Origin: Dryas octopetala
Lineage: Eukaryota > Streptophyta > Magnoliopsida > Rosales > Rosaceae
DNA: 64,000 nucleotides
Assembly (NCBI GenBank): GCA_963921425.1
Contig: OY992834.1
Coordinates: 16,184,164-16,248,163 of the forward strand
Direction of reading: 5' to 3'
Shown here: positions 10,561 to 22,809 of the stretch, piece by piece
Layout of the letters: each line of letters begins with the position of its first letter
Numbering within the stretch: position 1 is the stretch's first letter
The notes under the pieces: model-generated
Told to the model about the DNA's origin: nothing
What the model saw: the letters and a program-made list of their open reading frames with translations, nothing else
The model's database searches: none
Position numbers and translations under genes: made by a program

Positions 10561-11166
10561 TTTGAGCGCGAGGGAGGCTTACTGGGATTTTACATTTTTA
10601 TTATATATTTTTGATAAAACTTAAAATTATGTTTACTTATTGTTGTGGTTCGATTGTATGTCTTCTACTTCCTCAAATACTAAAAATAAATAAAAAAGCT
10701 CTCAAATATATGTGGTTTTTTTTTTTTTTTTTTATCTAATATATTGTTTCTAATTTATTATGATACTAGCCTCGGGGTGGGTCGGCGGATCTGCCCGGCA
10801 TGGACTTTGGGGACTTTGCATATAAACTTGCTGCTTGCTAGGATGGTGCAGGCTTTCAATACCGGTTCCGGGTTCCCCACCCGACCCGACTGAGACATTT
10901 GCTTTTACTGTGGTGATGAAGAAACCTCTCAAGGCTGTTATATTACCCAGCAGCACCATTCGTGCCACATGCACATATAACTCCCCAGTAATATGGTGGT
11001 GATTACTTGCACGTATTGTTTTCCTACATGAATTGCTAATCCGGCCACGTACTCTCAATTCCTTCTATTGATTAATAGATGGAAGTAGTCACCATCATTA
11101 AGTCATAAATCATTCATAATGGCCGTATATAAAACATCACTGGCATGCTGCAACCAATGTGTACAT
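10561..11166. other. 3' flank of the carboxylesterase; no gene
   Basis: The first 200 bp match the flank of the duplicated fragment at 7525-7725, including a poly-T run. A 102-codon minus-strand frame at 10750-11058 has no family signature. Confidence 0.5.
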
Positions 11167-11262
11167 TAGTGAATTAGGTTGACCAAGTTGGCCGAGGACA
11201 AAAGCTGCCTCCCTACACATGCATTCGGTTCGAACCCTCCCCCTCCCTTGTAATAAAAAAAA
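11167..11262 (+). mobile_element. Short tRNA-derived SINE
   Basis: The 96-bp body has an A-box-like TGACCAAGTTGG (11180-11191), a B box GGTTCGAACC (11227-11236) and an A-rich tail. It is flanked by a 10-bp duplication ATGTGTACAT (11157-11166 and 11263-11272). Pol III boxes plus a target duplication after an A tail are the hallmarks of SINE retroposition. It is short for a plant SINE, so it could be a 5' tRNA-like head only. Confidence 0.7.
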
Positions 11263-11272
11263 ATGTGTACAT

Positions 11273-12396
11273 GCACCTTATTCAGATTGTATTGCACATA
11301 CTAAGGTTAAGTAGTCAAGCACTGGTCCTTTTATGCCGTAATTATAAAGAGTAATTATTCTTTGTAATTACTCATGGGATGGGATGATTTTACCTAAAGA
11401 TAATTATGAACAATAAACTACCATAACCTTAGGGGTTAGTTTTATAAAAATGTTTTATTTTTACTTCTCATGTTTCTACTATTTATTATCTCTGATTCAA
11501 CCCGTATTAAACCAAATGACTTAAGTCGTCTTAGGGTGATTGGGGGTTTAATACTTGATTTAGTAGCATTCTGATATATCTTCAAGGTGGGTGACTTTGC
11601 TGCATACCTAGTATTTGGAGTGCGACACAGTGGCTGTTTGAAACCGCATAAAAATAACTTATAAATATATTTTATGTATTTTCTTATATAAATATGTCAA
11701 AAATTAATTAAATCAACATAAAACATAAAAATGATTGTTTATAGAGTCACATTCACTTACGTTTTAACATAAAAATGACTGTTACTAATGATAGTGACAA
11801 TCATTGCCCAATTTTTAAAAAATAAATAAAAAATTAGCATGACTACACTAAAAACACCGAGCCAGTTATAATGTAGGTTTATTTGTCTAAAAAGTAAATC
11901 TATTTGTAATCATATATAACTTTCCCCCTTTGAATATGAGCACGCACTTAAAGTTGGAGTTTGTGAAAAGTTTCAAAATGTCACGACAAATGCTATTACG
12001 ATAACTTCATGAGAGGAGAAGGAAGATACTACATTTTCTGGGAATACTACAAATAAATTTATAGTTTTGATGAACATACATGTGACACTAATAATAGTAA
12101 TAAATATTATAAATCTTTCCTATTATAATATCAGCCAAAGCAATCATAATATCACAATCAAACTCCCAAATTTATGAATAATAACTGTGGAAGAATTAAA
12201 TGTTGAATTTTACTACAATAAATCAGAAAGTGTATGCAAAAGGGTATTATGGGAACAAACAAAGCTCCAAAAATGGCTAATGTGATAATGGTATTAAATA
12301 TTTGGATGTTGATGCGTGCATGGTCAAAGAACTAAAGTTATAATCTAAAATGTTATTAAGTTCATATTAAATTTGGATTATCTACGGATCTCTTTT
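11273..12396. other. AT-rich intergenic sequence with a block shared with 22.5 kb
   Basis: No gene is visible. The block at about 11905-12030 (TATAACTTTCCCC, then CACTTAAAGTTGGAGTTTGT and CTATTACGATAACTTCA) recurs in degraded, partly duplicated form at 22490-22735. Both copies lie upstream of a GLP gene, so they are probably part of the same old segmental duplication. Confidence 0.55.
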
Positions 12397-12690
12397 GATC
12401 TCATACACTAATTAAATAAAACTATGTCGTTTTATAATGTAAGTTCATAATCGAAACTGTTCACTTTTTAGATCACTCTTTAAAGAGATCTCTACAAAAA
12501 AATCAATCAAATCAGAAATCGTTTAGTTATTTAACTGTTATTGAATAAACAGATAGTAAGTTTAACTATTACCAAACAATTTCTAATTTGATTGATTTTT
12601 TATAGAGATGTGTAATCTAAAAAATGAACGGTTTATGATCATGAGTCTACACTGTAAAATAACCTAGTTTTAACTGTTTAGTATGAGATT
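12397..12690. mobile_element. Foldback MITE, about 0.29 kb
   Basis: The two halves are inverted copies of each other. ATCTCATAC begins the left end and GTATGAGAT closes the right; the inner arms include AAAAATCAATCAAAT paired with ATTTGATTGATTTTT. There is no coding capacity. The ends and target duplication were not resolved, so the superfamily is open. Confidence 0.65.
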
Positions 12691-12774
12691 AGCACACAAC
12701 GAATTAGCAAAGGATTTGAAAGCTTAAAAATTAATCTTATTAAAGGATTAAAATCTTCATTATTTCTATGTTGA

Positions 12775-13190
12775 ATTGTTGATCCCATTGTGCTCTACTC
12801 AATCTTATCTAGCTTAGCTGGCTATCTGCATGCATGTAGCTGCGGTGCATGTTGTAAATGTTATGATAAACAATACCGATATCACGCTTTTCAATATCAA
12901 ATTTTAGGGGCTTTAGATATCGGTAAATTACTGATATGTATGAGTTTTTTTGTAGCAGTGGTTGAATTGTTGATCTCATTGTGCTCTACTCAATCTTATC
13001 TAGTTTAGCTGGCTATCTGCATGCATGTAGCTGCGGTGCATGTTGTAAATGTTATGATAAACAATACCGATGTCTATCAGAAAATGTAAACAATACCGAT
13101 ATTACGCTTTTCAATATCAAATTTTAGGGGCCTTAGATATCAGTAAATTACTGATATGTATGAGCTTTTTTGTAGCAGTGGTTGAATTGT
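12775..13190. repeat. Tandem repeat of GLP 5' flank fused to CACTA-like tail
   Basis: Two units of about 192 and 220 bp each join GLP upstream sequence (TTAGCTGGCTATCTGCATGC and following) to the tail of the CACTA-like element, ending GTAGCAGTGG. A third copy of the flank then leads into the GLP copy 2 promoter. The second unit carries an extra GATGTCTATCAGAAAATG insert. The same flank and tail occur once at 5730-5930. Confidence 0.85.
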
Positions 13191-13582
13191 TGATCTCATT
13201 GTGCTCTACTCAATCTTATCTAGTTTAGCTGGCTATCTGCATGCATGTAGCTGCGGTGCATGTTGTAAATGTTAATTGTTGTACCTCACATTTCCATACA
13301 TACATACATGTATCCTAAGAAGTTCAGTCATGCAATTAATATATAACATTGATGAGCTTCTGTCTTTGCTCTCGGCTTTATTTTTCCTTCTCTTGTTGCT
13401 TTTCCATCACTACGGCAAAAGAAGAAGAAAACAGAGAAATAACATAGAAAATTTCAACACCGACCGACGACAATAGCTACCCGTTAATCACGTACCTCCT
13501 AGAAAAGCATATAAATACCAAGTTAATTGGTAATAATTGACCACAACAAATTAAAACCAATACAACACCAAAATTACATTCC

Positions 13583-14233
13583 ATGGCTATGAGATTCTTT
13601 GGATCAGTCATATTGATAATAGCATCGTCGACCTAGCAAGTCATCCCAACATCATTTTTGACGTACTTCATCCTCCCACCAAATTACAAAACCACACAAG
13701 TACTACTCAATTCATCCTTTTTGACATACACCGGATTCCATGGGATGTTCAATCAAGCGCCGGCATCCGAAACCTTCAACGAAACGAAAGCAAGCGTGGT
13801 CGAGTTTCCTGCTCTTAACGGCCAGAGCGTGTCATATGCAGTGCTTCAGTTTCCTCCAAACTCAATATTCCCACTACAAACGCCCCGACGCGTCGGGACT
13901 CATGTTCCTTCTTGATGGTTTCTTGGAAGTAGGCTTGATCGACACCAAAAACAATATACACACTCAGAAGCTTCAGGCTGGAGACATGTTTTTGTAATTT
14001 CCTAAGGGATTGACACATTACCAGTATAACCTAAATCCTAATTAAATTGCCAACCACTGCCATTGTAGCCTTTGGAAGTGCAAGTGCTAGTTTCAGTCAA
14101 CCCTCTGTGTTTGCAACAGGGAATGAGGCTCTGATTCAGGCCAAAGCATTTTAAGAAGATCAAGGCTGGCCTCAACACTGGACTCTAATATTGAATCACA
14201 TAAATATTGTACCTGCAGCAACAGCTAGCCATG
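13583..14233 (+). pseudogene. Germin-like protein, broken copy 2
   Basis: This is the close sister of the copy at 6225. Its signal peptide is cut short: after MAMRFFGSVILIIA a small deletion leads to a TAG (CGACCTAG). Later indels separate the FLTYTGFHGMFNQAP segment from ASGLMFLLDGFLEVG, with a deletion in the CACAAACGC stretch, and another indel introduces a stop at the GDMFL motif. The His and Glu metal ligands of cupin motif 1 are absent here too. It has more lesions than copy 1. It shares the upstream flank, TATA box and downstream copia remnant with copy 1. Confidence 0.87.
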
Positions 14234-14400
14234 CGTGTGCCAGTTTCTTAATTTAATTCCTTATTGTAAAAATTTTGAATTGATTTTTTCTTTGTTTAAA
14301 TTTGTGTCATGTTGTTTACTTATCTTTTTGATTTGTTGTTTTGTATTGCAGTTTGTCCTTTAATTTTATTTTTTTATTTAATTATTGCTAAAAATACTTG

Positions 14401-14640
14401 TTAGAATTTTAGAATGTACAACAAAATTATAGAAAAGCTAGCAGAAAGAGATAGGTTTGTACTAGATGACATTTCAGCATCGTTGCCAATGAGTAGAACG
14501 TGATCTACATACAAGACTAAGAACACCATCATGGTTCCTTCTTGCCTTTTATACACACAATTGCTCTTCTTCCATTTTGGCCAAATCCAAAGGACTTTAT
14601 ATATAGTCTTCAATTGGGAGCTAGACCCTAAACCGGCCAT
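14401..14640 (-). mobile_element. Ty1/copia reverse-transcriptase remnant, copy 2
   Basis: The minus strand reads [20 protein letters not shown], then VDHVLLIGNDAEMSSSTNLS. This is a recognisable copia reverse-transcriptase core whose catalytic YVDD is changed to YVDH. A little more of the domain is kept than in the copy at 7056. No LTRs are seen. The shared position downstream of both GLP copies shows that the insertion predates their duplication. Confidence 0.78.
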
Positions 14641-14692
14641 CAGTTGTTAAGGAAATTCTAAAAGAAGATTAAGTAAAAATGCAACTCTACGT

Positions 14693-14977
14693 CAATGTGT
14701 AATTGTGTCACAAGCTAGAGCATCTCCAACCATTTTTCTATATTTCCTTCAAATATGAGTATTAGTTTGAGGGAAAAATTAAATTTGGAGAAGAGCTCTC
14801 CTGTGTTAAAGTTGAAATTTCACCAAATCATATACAATTAATTTAATTGTTGGAGATTTAGAGAGTTAATTTGGGGAGGCCCATCCATTCAACTTGTTTT
14901 GGAAAAATTTTTAGGGAAATCTCAAAATTGGGGAGGGGTTTAGGAAAGGGTTGGAGATGCTCTAATTGTGACACAAT
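14693..14977. mobile_element. MITE with GAGCATCTCCAACC terminal repeats
   Basis: GAGCATCTCCAACC (about 14718) and GGTTGGAGATGCTC (about 14950) form perfect terminal repeats flanked by TA. The sequences just outside, TAATTGTGTCACAA and TTGTGACACAATTA, are also inverted, so the element may extend to the listed ends. The interior is AT-rich with AAATTTTTAGG. A degraded relative lies at about 31825-32060. Confidence 0.7.
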
Positions 14978-15108
14978 TACAAATCAACAATAATTGTTTG
15001 ATCAAAGGGGCAGAAATTAAATAAACGGAAAAAATGGGATGGGGCAGAAAAATATGTCAGGGGACAAAAAAGAAATGAAAAAAAAAATGTTGGGGACGAT
15101 TAGAAAAA

Positions 15109-16130
15109 GGCTCAAGTACAAATACATCCACCAAGTATAGGGGTATTTCATATTGGTCTACAAACAAAACAAAAAATTCAAATTCATACATTAACTAATG
15201 GAAATCTACATATTAACACATTCGTTAGAATTTTTGTCCAAAAAACCATTAAATGCCACGTGGACATAGAGACGTGACCTTTTTCAATAATGTGTACACC
15301 AAATTAATGATGTGGCTTCTTCTTCAGCATCTTCGTCATCGAGTGATGCCAGAAAGAATCCATACGCACCGCCAATGAGCATTCCCTCATTGCTTCTTTC
15401 TCAAACGCCGATCATCAGCCATCATTCATATCCAAAAATAATTATGGCACAAACAAACATAATGATGACCTTGATATATTGCTGAAAGAGAAAAATAAAA
15501 ATTTGATAACTGAACTCAATTGAACAAACCCACTCCAGCTTTGATTTCTCCTTATTAATTTGAATCAAGCCCTTCACTTGAAGAATAACTAGAGAGATAG
15601 AAAGGAGGAGAAAAAGAAACAACATAGAAAGAGTGAAAGAGAAATGGGAGAGTGGTGGTCGGCCGAAGTAGGGTTTAGATGTCGTCGCTGTTATGGGAGG
15701 GGCTACCGAGATGATGGGGTTCCTATGATTGGGGCTGAGGGTTTTTTTTTTTTTTTTTGTCTTAAATTATTTTTATATCTTAACATCCAACTATTTTAAT
15801 AGACATATAAATAATAATTAATCATAGTTGTTTATATATAGTTACCATGGATCGCGCGATGACATGTGACTGAAGCTTAATAGAGAAATTTGCTCTCCTT
15901 TTTAATTATTTGGTGTCCACATGGCATGAAAAAGGTCTGCACATTATTTAAAAAGTCACATCAACTCCACATAATATTTAACAGTTTTTTGGACAGAAAT
16001 TCTAAGAGACATGCATGTTTTAATTTGTAAGTTTCTATTAGTTAATGCATGAATTTGTAAATTTTTTTTTTTGTTCGAGAACTAATATGAAATAACCCCT
16101 ATAGTTGGTGAATATATTTGTACTTGAGTC
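15109..16130. mobile_element. Mutator-like element with long inverted ends
   Basis: The ends are inverted copies for about 200 bp, starting G(G/A)CTCAAGTACAAATA. A 9-bp duplication TTAGAAAAA flanks the element (15100-15108 and 16131-16139), the Mutator hallmark. The 1022-bp element has no transposase. Its centre (about 15310-15740) differs in composition and could be captured host sequence (Pack-MULE), but I recognised no gene in it. Confidence 0.82.
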
Positions 16131-16292
16131 TTAGAAAAATCTTAGTGACTATATATTGACCCCAAATTCTTAGAGAGAGAGTTTATTTGCTGACCCTTAA
16201 TGGTGCAATGAAAATAGCACTTTTGCAGTTTTGCGGCTTTCTTTGTTTACGAAGTACTACTTTTGTTGCTTGTGACCAAGTTGAATATTGAT

Positions 16293-19200
16293 GGGAAATT
16301 TTGTGAAATAACCCATTTTAATACTTGAATTACTTTTTTAACTCTCAGCTCCAAAATTAATATTTTTTTTACTCTTTTGGGACCAAAACACCATTTAAGT
16401 CGCCAGGTTTGTCGCCCGGACCATCGCCATGTCGACAATGTGGCGACGACTTGACGACCATATGTGCAGCACCATTGTCAAATCTAGATCTGAATGAAAA
16501 AACTCATATATGAAACGAAGAAAATTTGTCGCTCATCGCCAAAACCTACTTCGAAATTCCAGATCTGGAACTTGATCTATTGTTGGTGAACAATCAGTAT
16601 CCCAAATCTTGCTTTATGGTGTTGAAAACAAAAACTCATTTGAATTCCAAATGTAAGTTTCATATTTATTTTTTACCATGAATTAGTTTCATTGAAACCC
16701 AAAAAAGGGCAAACAAGATACAAAGAACACAAACTCATAACATAGAAATCATTATGTTACCCTAAAAAATCGTCACGGCCTAGAGATGGAAGGCCGTGAA
16801 TCAAGTAGAGCTTTTCGTCCTTTGGGTGCTTGCGGGCATCCCACTATTGTCGGCCAAAAAGCAGTAATACAAAAGATTAATGAAAATAAGATATTGCGCC
16901 GAAATAGATCTAAAGGACTTTAGTAGCATGAACAATCTTAAGAAAAATCAAAAGCGATGGAAATTGATTGAGAATTGAACAAAATACTAGAATTATTATG
17001 AAATCAATACTAAGAAAGTCGTTCTTAGCAGAGCTAAAAAACAAAGGAAATTGACTAAGAAAAATCCTAAGAACTAATTAAGAAAATTGTTTGCTTGAAG
17101 AACTTGAGGAATTTGGTTGCAAGAGTTGCTTGATTGGTTGATTTGTTGATTTTTGTGCTGTTGGAGAAGAGATTGTGTAGGTCCTTTGTGCTTCTTGAAG
17201 AGATGTGCATCTGACAACCTAGTGTCGAATGATTGTGCATCTAACAACCTAGTGTGAATGATGGTTTCACCGTCCCTCGTGAAACCATATTAATTTGGTC
17301 TCACATCACAGTCTCCGACATATAAGTGCACCATACTATCTTAGGAAAATATATTAACCTTTAGGTTGAACCAAAAACTAAATATTAGTAAAAACAAGAA
17401 ACAAGAAAATATAAACTACACAAAAGCTTCAAAAATAGAAAAACCTAAAATGCAACCACAATTTCCTAAAACATCATAATCTATCAATCAACACAAACCT
17501 CAAAAACCAAATTAAAACATAAGAACATAGCTAGAAACTTCACAACTCAAACAAAAAATTTAACAAAAATATGATTTTAATTTCACAAATTAACCAATTA
17601 ATCAACTTTAAAAAAAAATTCAAAAACTTAATCTAAGCAACAAAATCGAAACAAATCTACAAAATATCATCTACATGAAAACCAAAACAGAAAAAGCACA
17701 GAAACAATACCTAAACAACGATTAACTTCAAATTCCAAGCATGATCACAAACAAATGAAGAATCTCATAGCAATCACACATAAATTGCAAGAGATTAGCT
17801 AGAAATTGCAAAAGAATAGCAGATCCCTTTTTTTAACTAACACTCGTCCACAGATGCTGGCCTTTTTTTTATTGAAACTCCTATCATACTTGGTTCCCCC
17901 TTTTTATGTGCAGCTATTTTATGAATGTAATCCTTTAGTGTCTCTCCAAAACTAGATCACTCGTTGCCTATCTTTTGTAAAAGGGTCATCGCTGAGATTG
18001 TATGTATTCTTAAACCCATTAGTTTTTTTGTTTAAAAAAAGTTTCTCATTCATTAAACAGTTATTCTTTTTTTTGTTTTTCAGAAAAATACAAAGGTCGA
18101 CTAGACCTGGCAAACGGGTCGTGTTTTGCGGGTTCGGGTCAAACCCGACACGACCCGTTAAGCTTAACGGGTCAACACGACACGACCCATTAAGATATGG
18201 GTTACTAAAACCCCAATACGAACACGATCCGCATATAAACGGGTGAACACGACACGACCCGTTTCACCCGTTTAAAAATTAAACTATTATTTTTTAAACA
18301 AAATTCTAATTTTTTTTTAGCTATTAAAATTCTAATTAATAAATCTTCCATTCTAATACTCCAGAAATTACAGACTGTACAGCCCAAAATTACAGAATTT
18401 CCAAAATAAATTACAACCCAAAATGCAATTGTAAAATCCAAAATAAATTACAGCCCAAAATTCATTAATTCAATACATATTGCCAGGTCTAAGGTCGACC
18501 TCAGAGTTTTTTTCACTTGTCTCTATTCTTTCTGCATTGCCTAACAACCTCGGCCAAAGTACTCAAGAAGATGTTCACGAATTTTTGAGGTATGTTTCAC
18601 ACCGGATATAGTTTCTTGCTCACTGGATATAGTTTCTTGTGCACTGGATATAGTTGCTGATGCAATCCCGATGTCTTGATCGGTTCGGTGGAGAGAAGGT
18701 ATGTTGTTTCTCTAACCTCTGAGGATACAACAACCGTCCACTACATATCTTTAGGGGCAAAGTTAGGTCGAAGGTTATTTATCTTAAAACACAAAATTAC
18801 ATATAATTGCATGTCTCAGTATGATTCTTGTCTCAGTTTCCTTCTAATGCATGTGTTCTCTTTCTAATTTTGGAATATTTCATAAGTCACATGTTTCAGT
18901 TACAATAACATATCTAATCAGTATGAGAGAGTAATGAAATTGTGTCTGGAAGTTGGTAGGTAGCCTTCATCATTGCAGGATTGTCTAGAAAGATTTACAC
19001 TTGCATAGACTCTTGGCGGAGAAATGACGCCTCGAGATCAGTGACATCGATTTCACTTTTTTGCCCACATCATTTCTTGTTCGCTATGATAACTACCACA
19101 TAAGTCAATCAAATATAGATGAAATAGATAGTATTGTATCTTGTTTAGCCGTAACGATTTTTGTGTCAAAATTAACTCATGACTAATTTATTGGGACGTA

Positions 19201-22000
19201 CTTAGTTGTTAACCAAAAACATTGTTAACCAAAAACAAAAAAATTGAATGTCATGTAAACATCCAATGACACACTTTTATAACAGTATGAGTTAATTGAG
19301 AAAAATGAGATTGTCAAATAACCAATAGTTACTACCTAAATATAATCAGTGGAAGTAGTGAGTACTTTAATTCAATCTATCTTCAATTCTTCACTTTCAA
19401 GGAAGGAAAAAATAAGGTCAGGAGGTGCACCATGATAATGTTTACCAACAAGGAGACGTAGCATAGCAGTTTCTGAACCAATCGAATGACAGCACAACCA
19501 GACTATGTTTTTAGAAGTTGATCGTAGGATCTTTAAACTATTGCGCTTCTTGAAAACATGATACTGAATTTTTGAAATTACTTTATCCAGCAAATTGATA
19601 TTAATTAGTTTTCTGATATGTCAACATCCTGATTACTTTTTTTTATGACTTTTCCCTGCACCAATCGCTTGATTAGTAACTTATACAATCTAGAGAGCAG
19701 TAGTACTGCTAAAAAGTACTTATGATTAATCAATAGGTATAACAAGGACTCCTTGATATCATACACATTCCAATCAGTACATAAACTTGTTGTTTTGCTT
19801 CATATATAATGGTATTCTCTTGTTAATTTTAGATGATATAGCACTACTATTTTATTCAAATTTGATATTTTTTTAATTGTAGTTCTCTTTAAATAATGCA
19901 GTTTAAAGGAAACAAATATGTATACTCAAATGGAAATTGATACGGTACACATAAAGTGGGTGGAGGTTGTTGATGCATTCATCCAGGACTCTATGCAATA
20001 GATTCTTGATGAAAATATAGGAAATCATTTTGGGTGAGGTTGATAGATAATAGTTGATAATCATCATGAACTTATTTTGGGAGTTAGTGAATTTTGGAAT
20101 ATCATTGTCCTAGACATTGAACGTTAGCTATATGGAAATGAAATGTATGTTTAACTTTAATTATGCTTATATTTATTTTTGTTTTGGACAATATATTTTG
20201 TTTGTGGTTTAATTTACTGTTACTTCTGTCAATTTTCAATACAGAGAAGAGAAGATAGTAAATGTGTTTGCTCTATATCTCAATTTGTAGTAGTGTATGG
20301 TTGAATAGTTTATGTATGGTTGAAAGGATTATGATTTCTATAGTATAAAAAAATGAGAGGTCGGGTTGGTTACTATATAGTATGATTTATGGTTTATAAA
20401 AAAAATGATATTGTATTGTATTGTATCTTGCTTAGCCATAACGAAACCTACAAAACCTCAATAGTACAATGACCCTCCTTTGTATCAAGAAAAGACACCT
20501 AATTTCTTGCAGAGAACACATATTGTGTGATTTTTATTACATTACCATAAATTGTTTTCCCGTAACGGAGTAGTTTCTTGATAAGCAATAAAGACGACTC
20601 TGAAGGTTTCCGAACTGTTTTTTCATATGCAGTCCCTCACATCAATTTCCAGTCAGTTGCATTTCAAAGTCGTCGTATTTTATAGTTATGGAATTCAGGA
20701 TTCTGAACTGAATCACATCAACTTTATTATGCTAAGTCATACACAGCGAATCGCTAGTACTAAGGGATATTGTCATACACAGAGATAGATCATGTTGATA
20801 ATTGCCAAATTTGATATTTTCCATATATCAATCCTACGACCAAGAACGTTTTAGGGTTTAAGTACTAAATTGGAAATAAGTCTCATGTTCATAACTTTTT
20901 TAGGATATTATTCCCTTAAAACCATGAAACTCTTTTATGGATATACATATATGTATCTGTATAAGGAGGATATGACATAAAAGACAACTTTGGCCTTAAT
21001 AATAGAAATATGTATACAAAGGACATGTTGTGTGCTATCCATGGATTGGCCTTATAGCACATATCTAACAATTAATTTGGTCCCTCGTGAAACCATATAA
21101 GTGCACCGTCTCCGACATATAAGTCTGACAACCTAGTGAAACAATTAATATGTCTAACAATTAATTAGGTCATTTGTGCTTCTTGAAGAGATGTATTTAT
21201 AGGAATCTTACAACCTAGTGCCGAGCAATCCTTGTGTGAGTAGAAATCAGCTTCATTGGTCATCAAGTCTTCAGAATCCTTTCTTAATTGCACCATATCT
21301 CTCTTGATTTTCCTTCACCCCCAAGTAAACTGCATAATTAATATTCAGTAATCTACCAAAATCTCAATAAAATTCTTAGAATAATTAATGGTAATTATCT
21401 TAATTTCCTGCCATTTTCCACAATTACATCCAACGACAGGTGTCAAATTTGGGTGTAAACACATTGTTAGTGAATACAAATCCATTATCATCTGAAATTT
21501 GCAAAAATATAAAAGAAATCTGATTTAATAAACCCACTTGCAGATCTAAACAAAACTGAGAAAAGAAGATTTCAAAACTAAACAAAATCCAGAATAGAAG
21601 ATTGCAAGGACGGACTTCAATTCTTCGTCCACCTGCACCGTCGGAGGATATCGGAGTCAAGAGACATGCCGGATATGTGGTGGGAGTTGAGAGACAACTT
21701 CGTTCTCTACTACTTGCAAGAACTCTTCAACTTCATCCTTTTTTTTTTAACTCTTCAATCTACGAAGGGTTGTGTCGCTGGAGAGGAAGAGGGATCAAGG
21801 AGGTGATCGAGGATGTGAGAGGAAAATGTGAGCGAAAATCTGGTTGCCACAATTAATGCCTTTCACACAATATTTATATAAAGGATAGTTTGGTACCAAA
21901 AGTGTCAAAAGAGTAAAAAAAAAAAAAAAAAAGATTAATTTTGAAGTTGAGAGTCAAAAAAGTAAATCCAGTATTAAAGGGTTATTTCACAAAATTTCTC
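16293..22000. mobile_element. Large (5.7 kb) Mutator-like element without recognised transposase
   Basis: The left end GGGAAATTTTGTGAAATAACCC and the right end GGGTTATTTCACAAAATTTCTC are inverted repeats whose similarity extends about 110 bp inward. A 9-bp duplication AATATTGAT flanks them (16284-16292 and 22001-22009). The interior has only short frames. Blocks near 17180-17330 and 21060-21230 share CTTCTTGAAGAGATGT, CCCTCGTGAAACCATAT and GTCTCCGACATATAAGT in different orders, showing internal rearrangement. An hAT element is nested at 18102. I saw no MURA or other transposase, so it is probably non-autonomous or decayed. Confidence 0.75.
18102..18491. mobile_element. Small hAT-type element nested in the Mutator-like element
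   Basis: Perfect 12-bp inverted ends TAGACCTGGCAA / TTGCCAGGTCTA bound 390 bp. An identical 8-bp duplication AGGTCGAC flanks them (18094-18101 and 18492-18499). The left half is rich in GGGTC/GACCC motifs. It carries no transposase. The short open frames through it are not genes. Confidence 0.92.
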
Positions 22001-22047
22001 AATATTGATCATCTTGATTTTTAAGCTCCCAATAGCTATATATATAT

Positions 22048-22430
22048 ACAGGCTCCTTCTATTGAGGTATACCTCAACTTATTTATGTTGAGGTATACTC
22101 TATTGGGGACCACACGAATCGTTCAATTTTTACATCTCCATTGATAGATCATCCTTGCAAAAAATTAGCCAAATCGGAAATCATTTGCCTATCTAACTTT
22201 GATCAAATAAATGGACGAATTAAATATTTTTGATGAAACCGTTCATTTGTTTGATCAAATTTAAATAGACAAATGATTTCCGATTTGGCTAATTTTTTAC
22301 AAGGATGATCTATCAATGAAGATGATCCTTGCGAACGGTTCGGATCAACACAAAATGACTCGTGTGGGCCCTAACAAGGTCATACCTCAACATAAATAAG
22401 TTGAGGTATACCTCAATAGAAGAAGCCTGT
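22048..22430. mobile_element. Foldback MITE in a TA microsatellite
   Basis: The element is almost entirely palindromic. Its ends ACAGGCTCCTTCTATTGAGG and the complement CCTCAATAGAAGAAGCCTGT extend about 50 bp, and the inner arms (ATTAGCCAAATCGGAAATCA and its complement) continue the hairpin. Both flanks are TATATA tracts, so a TA target is likely but its length cannot be fixed. Confidence 0.85.
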
Positions 22431-22489
22431 ATATATATATATATATATATTAATTCTCATAACTTGGGTAATAAAGGTCTTCATTTGGA

Positions 22490-22740
22490 CTCTCTAGATA
22501 TAATCATTCATAACTTTCCCTTGAATATGGGTACGCACTAAAGTTGGATTCTTCCATATATTAATTCTCATAACTTGGGTAATAACGGTCTTCATTTTGG
22601 ACACTCGATCTGAATATAATCATATATAACTTTTTCCCTTGAATATGGTATGCACTAAAGTTGGAGTTTTGTGAAAAGTTGCAAGATGTCATGACAAATG
22701 CCTATTACGATAACTTCACGAGGGCAGAAGGAAGAAACAA
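22490..22740. repeat. Degraded repeat blocks shared with 11.9 kb
   Basis: Two partial copies of TTAATTCTCATAACTTGGGT, CCTTGAATATGG and GCACTAAAGTTGGA lie head to tail. The second continues into CTATTACGATAACTTCACGA, matching 11905-12030. This is probably ancestral GLP upstream sequence. Confidence 0.65.
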
Positions 22741-22809
22741 GGCCAAAGGCGTGTGGCCATGATACCGTATACTTTGGGAACACTATAATTATTGATAATA
22801 TATATTCTG

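Noticed and set aside
11167..11262. Functional tRNA gene
   Set aside because: Internal promoter boxes are present, but no cloverleaf or anticodon arm can be folded, and an A tail with target duplication indicates a SINE.
18676..18867. 63-codon plus-strand frame as a transposase fragment
   Set aside because: No Mutator or hAT transposase motif and no supporting context apart from being inside the large element.
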